DNA of 64,000 nucleotides, from the NCBI GenBank assembly GCA_029215795.1, contig JARDYH010000003.1, forward strand, positions 172,248,382 through 172,312,381, written 5' to 3'. The stretch is from Anniella stebbinsi (Eukaryota > Chordata > Lepidosauria > Squamata > Anniellidae). The notes under the pieces were generated by a model that did no database searches, was not told the DNA's origin, and saw only the letters and a program-made list of their open reading frames with translations. Shown in pieces: positions 10,830-20,399 of this stretch. Both the position numbers and the translations under genes were made by a program. The first letter of the stretch is position 1. The number at the start of each line of letters is the position of its first letter.

Positions 10830-11130
10830 AGATCCCCAGGCACACCAGGCGTAGGATCCTGGTACTGTCTGGCCGCAAGGGCCAACTATGTGAACATGGA
10901 CGTCTGACTGTTTGACAGGTGATGCCAACTTCAGCAACCTGCCCAAATATGACAAACAAAATGGAGTGTAATTGAGGGCAACCAGGACTTAGGGCCCTAA
11001 CCAGCCCCTAATTATAATTTTTGGGCCTGAGCCCGATCACTACTGCAAAACGAAACAAATCTCAATATCACTGCTTCCAACCCAGGTGGAGACCTAAATG
11101 TTTATGTAGCAATAAGGGTGTCTGGCCCCA
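10830..11130. repeat. Second copy of the direct repeat seen at 9770-10140
   Basis: Shares the ordered landmarks AGATCCCCAGGCACAC, CAACTTCAGCAACCTG and ATCACTACTGCAAAACG with the upstream copy, at a spacing of about 1.07 kb. Diverged and non-coding. Confidence 0.4.
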
Positions 11131-11312
11131 CTACATGATACTCCTCCTCTCCACTTTATCCTCACAGCAGCCTTGTGAGATTAGATATGCAAAAAACAAA
11201 ACAAAACCAGCAATTGGCCCAAAGCCAGGCAGTGAGCTTTATACATAGCAGTGTGGATACTAGAACGCAAATCTCCTGAGTCCCAATCTAATGATCTAAC
11301 CGCTAACCAAAC
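11131..11312 (-). mobile_element. Sauria-type tRNA-derived SINE (degraded)
   Basis: The minus strand reads, in order, a tRNA-like head (complement of ATCTAACCGCTAACC), a body complementary to GGCCCAAAGCCAGGCAGTGAGCTT, and the typical 3' segment complementary to CTCCTCCTCTCCACTTTATC with CTCACAGCAGCCTTGTGAG. This matches the layout of the better copy at 50549-50793. Sauria SINEs are squamate elements with a tail related to BovB LINEs. Confidence 0.65.
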
Positions 11313-11910
11313 TGTCTGTTATTTATTATTGGGGGCAGCCTTATACTGAGTGAGACCAATGGTCCACCTGGCCCTTTATAGTTAACACTGGAAGGAGCAG
11401 CTCATCATGGCCTCAGTCCCCCGAGGAAGCAGTCCCCAATCAAACATTCTAACCACTACACCACACTGTCCATTACTATGTTTTGTTTATTATTGGAAGG
11501 CAGCCTTATACTGAGTTAGACCAATGGTCCGCCCAGCCCTTTTATTGTTAAGATTGTTTTGTTGTTAAGACTGAATTGCTAAAACTGATTTTTTTTTTTA
11601 ATAAATAATAATAATAAAAAAGGCAGTAGCTCATCATGGTCTCAGTCCACCCAAGCTAACATTCCAACCACTACACTCTGCTGTCTCTCATTTATTATTG
11701 AGAAGCAGCCTTATACTGAGTCAGATCAACATTCCACCCAGCCCTTTTATTGTTAATACTAAAAAATCAGTGGCTCATCATGGCCTGTCTACACCACACT
11801 GTCTCTCATTTATTTATTATTAGGAGGCAGCCTTATACTGAGTCAGATCAATGATCCACACAGCCATTTTACTGTAAATGCTGCAGCTCTCTATAGCCCC
11901 AGTCCATGCA
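11313..11910. repeat. Composite SINE-derived tandem array
   Basis: Four diverged units (about 11313-11480, 11481-11688, 11689-11808, 11809-11910). Each begins with TTATTATTG/A, then GCAGCCTTATACTGAG and GACCAATGGTCCA (the 3' end of the SINE family seen at 42191). The first three then carry TCATCATGGCC/T and end with a Sauria-like tRNA-head piece close to CTAACCACTACACCACACTGTC. Unit lengths vary between about 100 and 208 bp, one because of a T-rich and (AAT)n insertion. Confidence 0.6.
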
Positions 11911-12554
11911 GAAATGCCTGGCCTACACCTGCTGACAGACACAGGCTAGTGTGTCTTTGAGGGAGGTGAGGCCGCTGCAGAGACCCAGCCTCCCAGACCC
12001 TAAATGCAGCCCCACTTAAAATGGCTCCTGCCTACCAATATCCCTTTGCTCCACAAAATGGCTGCTAGGCCAACTGGGCCCATGCTGCTGCCTGCCAATC
12101 CCCAGGGCTGTTAAAGTGGGGCCTACTGAGTAGAGGCCTGGCTATAGCCCCGGCACTCCAGCACATTCTGCCTCCCAGCCCCACACTGGACGTTGAGGGT
12201 AAGAAATTGGGAAGGATCCAGCCGGATCACGCTCACCCAAGCTGGCGCTCGTGGGCATCTCAGCAGCTTCTTGAGGGAGGGTGGGGGGGAGAAAGCACTC
12301 CAAGCATGGCAATCCAACCCACAAGAGGGAAGTGCAAAAGAAAGCCCCCCAGAAGCAATACTACTGCCTAGACCACTCCACCCGACCCCAGAGAAAACAG
12401 ACGCTTGAGCAGCAGGTAATCCCAGCCATATCCCTACTCATGAGTAACGAACACTACTGTAGTCTTTGTATGCGGCACCCTCAGCTCCATGGGGAGGGCT
12501 ATGGGCAGGCAAGCCGCTCTTTCAAAAAACCCATCCACCCAACTCCAAACCATT

Positions 12555-12900
12555 TGGGCGGGAAGCCTCCTAGCCCCAGCTCTCCCAATGAGTTTGCGCT
12601 TGCACTTCGTGGCTGCAAACTGTCTCCTCACTCCCCGAAGCAAAACAAAATCCTCCGAGCAGAAATAAGCATGCGGCTGCGAGTAAACGCCTCGTGGCCG
12701 CACGCTCCATCCCTGCTCTGTCGCCACCCTCAGTGCAAGAACAGCAGAGGAATTACGAGGAGGGCGACTGAAAGGGTGGAAGCTCCTCCAAGCCTGCCCT
12801 CCAATCTCCAAACCCTTAGGGCTGGGAAGCCACCCAGCCCCAGCTCTCCTGAAGAGTGTGCGGTCACTGACAAGCCTCCTGGCCGCACACTATCTCTTTC
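12555..12900. repeat. GC-rich direct repeats with hairpins
   Basis: Two related segments, 12555-12640 and 12818-12900, both read GGGAAGCC-C-AGCCCCAGCTCTCC, then a hairpin, then CTATCTC or CTGTCTC. Three stem-loops occur: GTTTGC/GCAAAC near 12593-12625, GCGGCTGCGAG/CTCGTGGCCGC near 12670-12705, and AGTGTGCGG/CCGCACACT near 12857-12891. Open frames across here are compositional. Confidence 0.5.
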
Positions 12901-12949
12901 CAGCAACATCTCCCATCTCCTGGCCAGAAGAAAAAGAGGCCGGATGGTT

Positions 12950-13010
12950 GCGCAGGGCGAGGCTATATAGGCTTGGCTCCGCCCCCACGCTAGGCTATAT
13001 GCATGGCAAG
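12950..13010 (-). promoter_or_regulatory. Possible minus-strand promoter (GC box plus TATA)
   Basis: The minus strand contains GGGGGCGGAGCC followed about 5 bases later by TATATAGCC. This resembles an SP1-type GC box upstream of a TATA box. No downstream gene is recognisable, so it could be an old retroelement leader or chance. Confidence 0.25.
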
Positions 13011-13104
13011 CATGCGTATAGTTTTCTTTCATCTCTTCCTCCCGCCCGCAAAATCCGACCCCTCCCAAGCCATTCTGGCTGGGTGGGGATCGGGCTTCCA
13101 TGAG

Positions 13105-14157
13105 AAGAGCATGAACTCAGAACTGAACTTGTGCTGAACTTTGGAATTCAGGCCAATTCTCAGGGGCTCCAAATTAGTCAAATGAGCCAAAACACCTTCA
13201 GTGCCCTTCAGACTAAACTGACAAGAAGATAGAAAGAGCAGAGTTTTTACAGCCACTGTTTCTGCTGCCTCTCTCTGAAAAGGGCCAGACACTGCCTGAT
13301 AGTGATGAATGATGATGTTGTTTTGAGAACAAGGCTCTGTCTTAATCTATATTAAGTCAAAATATTCTGTGCTGTACATGCAGTAAGCAGTTCTTTTTGA
13401 AGCTTAAGGCTGCAAGTCTATACTCACTTACTTGGGTGTCAGTTCCATTAAATGCTATGGGCCTTACTTTTGAGTAGACATTGTGCTGTTACTCCCATCT
13501 ACCAATTTCTATCCCCTCTGTGGCTCCTTCACTGACTCCAAAAGAAAGATGACCGAAGAAATATGGGAATAAAATGCTATTAGAAGCTATCTCCTACTGC
13601 CCAGCTCCGAGAAGATGTGTTATTTTTAGTACGCTAATAAGCATGCTACATTAATCCAGTCTGGCAATGATTAGTTTAGTATTAGATTGATTGAATTAAT
13701 TTCCCACCCACTCAAAAAGTTCAGGGTAGTAACAACATTAAAGAGAAAACTGCACAATATCATTACAACAATTGGAAAGGAATGAATTGTGCAACCCTGC
13801 CCTCTGCAATAGAATACAGATCACACAAGGAGAAAACAACAACAGGGGTATTTATACGTATTTCTAGGTGTTTGGTTTCTGAGCAAAGGTAGCACCAAGC
13901 ATGGACAAAAGAAAGGAAACAGTTATACAAAATCATTTGTTTTACCAGGGATAGGGTATAAGGCACTGTTGCTGGCTTTGAGCAGGGACTGCCTCTGCTT
14001 CAAACCCAACAGCTCTGCTGATTTGCCAAAGATGTAGACAATGGGTGGAGAAAGACAGAGAGCTGTTGGAGCTATTCTGGGGGCAGGAGGAGTGTAATTC
14101 TGAGGGGAAAGCAACAGCCAAGGAATAAGACTCTAGTTTTGCTCCTAGGAACTCACC
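13105..14157. other. Mostly unannotated; small MITE and LINE-tail scraps
   Basis: 13405-13495 resembles the squamate palindromic MITE carrying CTATACTCACTTACTTGGG and GCTATGGGCCTTACTTTTGAGTAGAC. 13685-13800 looks like a decayed L2-type 3' tail (minus). The rest holds nothing I recognise. Confidence 0.4.
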
Positions 14158-14275
14158 TAGGATGACCATATTTTGGAAACCAAAAAGGAGAACAACATGG
14201 TCGGCTCCCAAGGGGGCATGCCCACTAACATGTCTGGCCCCAGGGGGCATGTCCAGCACAAAGGGGAGGTGCCCA
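14158..14275. mobile_element. Fragment of hAT-like element (TAGGRTGACCATATTT end)
   Basis: It begins TAGGATGACCATATTTTGGAAACC, the complement of the right terminus of the element at 50536-51169 (ends GGTTTCCCAAATATGGTCACCCTA with small differences). Only one end is present. Internally, GGGGGCATGCCCACTAACATG is echoed by GGGGGCATGTCCAGCAC. Confidence 0.5.
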
Positions 14276-14749
14276 CCTGAACATAGCCTTGGTCACATAT
14301 CTGATTTTACAGCACACAATTAAGACAAATCTGTTCTACATAACATCTTAATGTTAAAATCACTGAAATTAACTTCACTTACTCTTACTTTTGTAGCTTT
14401 TGCTGTACGTTGAAGCTTTTGCTATACTCTGTGTGATACATTCTCCCCTTCCCTCAAATATCTTTTCTGACTGTATCCTCACTCCACTGCAAACTGCTGC
14501 TGCTTTTAACAGGGCTTGCTGCTGGCTGTTTTATTTTAAAATGTCAATTTTTTTAAACCTTGTGTATGATTGTCACAAGTTTCTCTACTCTAACATTAGG
14601 GTGGGTGTTATGGGCGGCAGACACTACTTAAGCCATTCACAGTTCTCACGTATATACATTAACTTCTCAAGGCTTGTGCATTGATACCACTTCTCACATA
14701 CAGATTTTGTACTCCTGTCTACTTCCTGCACAAACACGCACCTGTGAGA

Positions 14750-15690
14750 CCCTTTTTCTAATGCCCTGTGTTGCCTGCCAGCACTGTAGGGCTAAGTTAC
14801 AACAGGTGGCTCTGGGTTGTCTGTGCAGCCTCTGTTGTCTCTCTCTCTAAGTCATTGAAGCCAAATGAAAGCCTCCAATCCTCAAACAATCTACCTCTCT
14901 CTCTCTCTGCCAAAGTTCCCTGATGGTTCAGCCGGGCTGCACACTTGTGGCCAGGGGTATTGTTTATTGTTTGGTCATGTCTGGTGACTCTTACCTTAAA
15001 AAACTCCACTGCCAGCCGCCTCCACCTCTTCTCCTCCTGCACGCCTGCTCAACTCTGATGCACTCTTAAAACACTCTGGGTGACAAGCCAGCCTCTCAGG
15101 GCCAAGCTACAGGTGAATGTGGGTTGCCTTCAGCCTCTCTCTGCCTTAGGCCAGCCAGCCGACGTCTTCAGCTTCCAGCCTCAAACAATCCCTCCCCCTT
15201 CTCTCTCTGCCAAAGTCTCCCAACAATCCAGACAGGCTGTGCACTTGTACCTGTGGCTGGGGGTAGGGTGCCAGCTTATAGCTTGGTCACATCTTGTGAC
15301 TCTTGTTTTTTTAAAAAACTCCACTGCCAGCCCCCTCCATCTGCACCAACACTGGACTCTGAGATGCTCTTAAAAGGCTCTGTGTGGCACGCCAGCCTCT
15401 CAGGGCCACAGCAGTCTCTGAGTTGTAACTCTGTCTGAAACTGATGCCAGCCAAAGCCTCCAACCAGCCAATCCCTGCAACAACACTTGATTCTGAGATG
15501 CTCTTGAAGGCTCTGTGTGGCATGGCAGCCTCTCAGGGTTCAGCTACAGCTATCTCTGAGTTGTGTCTTCAGTCTAACACTGTCTCTAAGGGATATGCCA
15601 GCCAGCCCAAGCCACAAATCTATATTTTTTTTTCTGACACACACTTCAGATGTTCTGCATTGCATGCCAGCAGTGCAGACAGAGGCTTGC
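14750..15690. repeat. Diverged tandem repeats, long and short units
   Basis: Two long units of roughly 300 bp (about 14757-15053 and 15054-15349) share CTCAAACAATC, TCTCTCTGCCAAAGT, CACTTGT and AAAAACTCCACTGCCAGCC in the same order. After them come two units of about 130 bp (15350-15482 and 15483-15620) sharing CTGAGATGCTCTT, AGGCTCTGTGTGGCA and GCCTCTCAGGG. Open frames of about 100-137 codons in several frames arise from this repetition and show no protein family signature. Confidence 0.6.
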
Positions 15691-16139
15691 TCACAAGTGA
15701 ACAAAGTGAAATGGAAGGGAAGGGGTAGCAAAGCACAGCAACGACATGCCAGGTTCCAACATCCGCATCAGCAGGACATCTGCAAAGATGGGATCTTCTC
15801 TCTCGACAGACACCTCACTGTTTGTCATGAGAGTTTTTCTCTAAGGAAAAGTTTTTCTTCATCGCCCATCATGTGGAACTCTGAGAAAAAGGCCTCTGGC
15901 CTGTTCCATTTGCCCTGTAGGCTGCTTTGACTGACCTCTCCTTTCCCACATTTTGATCTGTGGATACCTCACCTCTGCTGAGCTCCAGGTGCCCGACTGC
16001 CCACCAAATCTGCAACAGGAAAGGTGCCCTGCTTGCCCAGCGCTTCTTAGCTAAAAACTTGAGATTCCCTTGATGCCAAGGGCTGAAAATTCTCAATGTG
16101 CAATACCTTAAAGAGGAAGTTTGACAACCTGAGTTTGAA

Positions 16140-16470
16140 GGATATGGCTCTAGCGGTTTTAAAAATAATAATTTTAAAATCTCAAACTTTACTAAATACC
16201 TAAAAATCAATGGATGAACAGATTTGCTTCAAACTTGGCAAGAATAAAGCCCTACCTGAGATCTGTCATGGGGCCAGGATTCATTTCTTTAACTTTAAAA
16301 ATGACAGATTTTTTTTAAAAAAAATTAAACTTCAAACTTTAAAAAAATCCCTAAAAATCAGTGGATGAACAGATTTGCTTTAAACTTTGGAAGGCTGAAG
16401 CTCTATCCGGGAACTATTGTGGTGCCAAGTTTCATCTCCTTATCTTTAAAAATGGTGGAGCTGTAAGCGT
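16140..16470. repeat. Two copies of an approximately 150-bp repeat shared with 49838-50532
   Basis: Both copies read AAAATCA-TGGATGAACAGATTTGCTT, AAACTT, then GCC/GCT-TA-CTGAG/CGGGA and end with TTCAT-TC-TTA-CTTTAAAAATG. They lie near 16200-16310 and 16350-16455. The complementary orientation of the same repeat forms the array near 50 kb. Non-coding. Confidence 0.55.
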
Positions 16471-16688
16471 TTTTGTTAATTCTCATTAAAGTAGAGCTGC
16501 TCTTTGGTTGGGGAAAAAGGGAAAAATCTGGATTTTTCATCAAATTTCATAATTCTCCCCCCCCCCCCAGATTTGTTACCAAAAATCATGACAAATCCGG
16601 GTTTTCCTCTCATATGGTCAGTTCCAATCATCAGTGGTCCTCCTGGCAGCTTCTGGTAGTTTGTGTGGCATTCACAGTGTATTTGCAC

Positions 16689-16830
16689 TAGGGCTCTGAA
16701 CCACTTTGGGTCAGGATCTGGATCCTGAACCAGAGTGGACCTGAAGCAAAACTGAAGCATACTCATTTTGGACCAGATTGGCCAAAGCGGTCCAGATCAG
16801 GTGCAAAGTGCACTGCAGCCCAATCCAGGA
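16689..16830. mobile_element. Possible terminus of a TAGGGNTNTG-type DNA element
   Basis: It starts TAGGGCTCTGAACCACTTTGG, followed by iterated words GGATCTGGATCC, TGAACC and GGACC. The layout is the same as in 439-1246 (short start, then self-complementary words), but no second end or target duplication was found. Confidence 0.3.
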
Positions 16831-17430
16831 TGATACCTGATCCATCAATTGCATTTGGCAGCTGTCCGTCCTCCATGAGAGTCACCACTTTTAAGGAAGA
16901 TGGAACTTCTGTTTTTTCTTAGATTTAATGTTTCAGACTATGGTGACTGTAAAGGGCCATTTCTGGGGGGGGGGGGAGTCCAATGGACACCTGGTCGGCC
17001 TCATGCCCAGCTTTCACAAGCACCCACTGAGCAGCTGGGGCCCAGGAAACGCAATATCAGACCTGCTTCATGTGTCCAGATTCTGAGACAGATTGGGGCT
17101 TCCAAAGTGGCTTGGGGGGGGGGCTGCATAGCCCTAATTTGCACCATCTTTTTTATTTGAATTGTTTTTAAAGGGAAGGAATATTATTATCCAGAAACTA
17201 TTGAAATAAAGTGTGTTGGAAATGTAAACCAATAAATAATTTCCCTGAAGTTTTGTGGCATCCTTCTGAAGAGCTGCATGAATATTTAGTATAGAATTCC
17301 ATTTTCAAAAAGGGGTGGGGAAAAACTACAAGCTAGCACAACTGAATGGTCTAAAACGATCCTGTTCTAAAATTAAGAAATTGCAGATTGTAGTAGGACC
17401 ACTATTTCATTATGATGGAGCTTGAAACTA

Positions 17431-17787
17431 AGGCCCCCTCCACAAGGATGCGCTTTTGCGCCTGGTTCGGGGATTATGCGCATTTTCGCGGAGACGCATT
17501 TACGCCTAATCCCTCTGCACGGGAGGTGGCGAGAGGCAGCGAAGCGCATTAATTGATGTCCAAAAAGCGCTTTAGAAGACGTTAATGCGCATAATCGCTT
17601 GTTCACACGGCGAAAATGCGCTTTAACGGCCGGAGAAAAATAAAAGTCGCTATTTAACGCGCATTCGAAAATGCGCATTATCGGGGAGATAACGCGCCTG
17701 TACGCCCGTTTTGCGCTCCGCTGGTGTGGAGGTAAAATTTATAATGAGCCTTCAAGGCTCATTAAACGTCTCGTGTGGAGGAGGCCT
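17431..17787. mobile_element. Non-autonomous DNA element built of GCGC words
   Basis: Termini AGGCCCCCTCCACA and TGTGGAGGAGGCCT are inverted repeats, flanked by TA (17429-17430 and 17788-17789); TAA is an alternative three-base reading. The interior carries 11 GCGC tetramers in about 300 bp, most as ATGCGCATT-like or AAAGCGCTTT-like palindromic words in both orientations. CpG is strikingly undepleted compared with the flanks. No protein frame of interest. The superfamily is uncertain (Tc1/mariner-like or Harbinger-like by target length). Confidence 0.65.
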
Positions 17788-17789
17788 TA

Positions 17790-20192
17790 ATGGGAGCTGT
17801 ATATTTATGTGTAAAATATGGAAGTGTTTTAAATGAATTTAAAATCTCAGGGGACACGTTAGAAGTGTTCCTGCCAACTGGCAAAGGATGAAGCACATTT
17901 GGAGACTAATATATTCCCCCATATTCTGTTTTGAGACGCAATCTTATGTTACTTCTTATTAAACTGTCTAATTTGTGCTCATTTCTACCAACATGGCATA
18001 AAAATTGTGATTTGCCTCTCTCTAAAGAGGAATCATGTAAATAGTCATCATTATTATTTCCCTTCACAGAACAAGGTTTCCTTCCTCAGAGCACTCTTCT
18101 TGGCACAGGCCTGATTGAGTGAATGGGGGATTGTGCTACCAGTGCAACATTGTGAATATTTTTCCTATTGGAAAGTTATTGTGAGACTGAAGAGTTTTAA
18201 AAAAGGAAGAATCGGGTGAAGAGTTAGGACTGTCAGTACACAATTTGGGCCTTCAATATGTCTTATAGAGACCTAATATACTCATAGAGCTTCATCACAC
18301 CAGTAATTTAGTGCACTCTCGCCATGCCTGGTGTACGGATTTGCAGTACGGTACTCACATGATGCAGTGCCTATCCTGCTGACACCCCACCTCTCCCCAG
18401 CCTTTCCTAGAATGCTAAAAGTCTGGATTATTTTCCCTAAGAGCATTTAATGTGCCCTAAGCCTCCATGTAGTTTTAAAGGATCTAGAGGCTTGAATAGA
18501 TTGCATCAGGTCCTGGAAGGGAAAAGCGATCTCTCCCAGCAGCTGGCTCCAAGTCTCAATATAAAACCCAAACCTTGCATCTCAGTCTCAAAAGCCTTTT
18601 TTAAAAGGATACAATGCCTGAATCTCTGCAGAGACAGGATTGTACTCCCCTGATGCCCCCAAAGAGCCAGACTAAAGGGTCATTCCATTTTTGCCCAGAA
18701 CAAAGGTGATCTGGTTGAAGTACTCATCTGCCAGGACCTGACTGGAGGGCGAAAGAGAAGGGGAGGGGTGGAGTGGAGTGGAGCTGACTAGCTGAAGAGC
18801 CAAGGAGTGAAAGAGCAGCTACTCTGGTGAAAGGGATCATAAGCTTGATGCACTTTTGCCTCATAAGTAAAAAAAGCAGAGGCAAACCAAGATGGGGAAT
18901 TAGGCATGATGGAGGTCTTAGACCCCCTCAGTTCCTGCCCCCAGGACACTCCCTACCACCCCCAGTGCATTTTTTCTGGGTGGCTGGGCATCCTCAAAAT
19001 GAAGTGCTGGGCTGCAACCATTCATGACTTATATTTCCTAAAAATGCTTTTGAGGGAGGCATGTGGGGCCCAGAGGCATTCCTGGAAATAAAAATGGTGC
19101 TTGAGGCTGGCATTTGACAGCCCTCCAGTTAAATCATGTTGTAATGGGGGGGATCTTAAAAGTAAAATAAAACTCAAGCTGATCAGGGAGCGACGGGCAC
19201 CATGTTGGAGACATTTTCCTGGGAGTACAAAGTGTCACTTATTTCTGAGTAAACATGAAGAGAAGGATGGGGAGTGTGTCCTGTGAGCCCTTCTGAGCCT
19301 GGTAAGCCAGCAGGCAATGCAACAAAATAAATAAATGCAAACCTTGACAAAAATAAACATTCAGCTTGAAAAGCAAACCAATTATAAAAACCACATTTAA
19401 AAAAAAACATGTAATCTTTTCTCAAGGCAAGTTAACCTCATTAATGGTATTAATCCTGTGTGGCTGAGTTTAGTTAGCTTATCTGAAGCACTAGCTTGAT
19501 AAATAAATTGCACCTGCAGAGACCCTATTGGAATCAGTAGACCTCCCAATCCTACAAGAGCACATAGGTTCAAAGTGGTTTATTCTGTGCAATTAACCTA
19601 TACTGTTCATGTAATTAGCTACTTACACTGGATAAATGTAGAGCTGTTTGATAGTTGAAGGTACACAGGCTATAAGCAGCCTACCAACTATAGCTTTATG
19701 CCCTGAAAAAAATTACTTCATGACCTCCAAAATGGATGTGAAACCCATTTGGGAAAGAAATGAAGTTTTTTCTTTTCTTCTTTTCTTAAATTGAGCAGCA
19801 TCCTTTTGCACTTGTTGTCCAGCAGGGGATGCATGCACACAAGCCTACTTTCATTAGGGCACAATTAAAGATGGTTAAATCTGTCACTTCGGGTTCTTCT
19901 CAGTTTGTTTATTTTTTCCAGTCTTAAGTGCAGTTCATCTTGAACTTTGAGAGCTTCTCTATTCTTAAGTTCTATTTGTCCCAAACATTGCAGGGTTTTT
20001 TTTAGAAAAAGGAAAAAAAAAAAAACAGAAGTAGAATAAGAAGAGGTTTGCATTAAAAATCATAAGCATTTTGTCTACAATCCTTGTAATACATGCATTT
20101 TTGTATGCATTTTGTCTAATATACACATTTGGAGCAAGTGATTTCCCTAACATAATACATATTTGAACATTAGGTGCAATATTAGATAAGTT
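17790..20192. other. Unannotated interval
   Basis: No gene, SINE or clear transposon was recognised. Purine-rich and AT-rich sequence with short frames only. Confidence 0.4.
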
Positions 20193-20396
20193 TGCATTAG
20201 GGCTGTGCGTGCACCGCCTCGGGTCTGAATCCACATTCTGAACTGAAGCAGGCCAATTTGGTCCACCTCAGTCCAAATCTAGATCAGACTTGGATTGGGC
20301 CAAAGCAGTCTGGAGTGGAGTGGACTGGGCTCAAAATGGCTGTTTATGGCTGCCGTAGATTGAACAGCAGATCTTGGACATGACAGCTGCCATCTT
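20193..20396. repeat. DNA-element-like terminus abutting the truncated LINE
   Basis: Starts TAGGGCTGTGCGTGCACCGCC and then shows iterated words (CTGAATCC, CTGAACTGAAGC, GGTCCACC, GGACTGGG). The layout is similar to the TAGGGATGTGCA elements elsewhere. It runs directly into the 3'-truncated LINE at about 20397. No matching second end was identified. Confidence 0.4.
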
Positions 20397-20399
20397 CCT

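Noticed and set aside
11131..11312. Possible tRNA gene signals in SINE heads (also 42191-42382 and 50549-50793)
   Set aside because: A and B boxes are present, but the cloverleaf is incomplete and the sequence continues into SINE bodies and tails.
12281..12970. 229-codon plus-strand frame
   Set aside because: It crosses hairpins and direct repeats, has overlapping frames on the other strand, and has no recognisable domain. Composition explains it.
15080..15930. Overlapping frames of about 95-137 codons
   Set aside because: They lie in diverged tandem repeats and occur in several frames at once, with no family signature.
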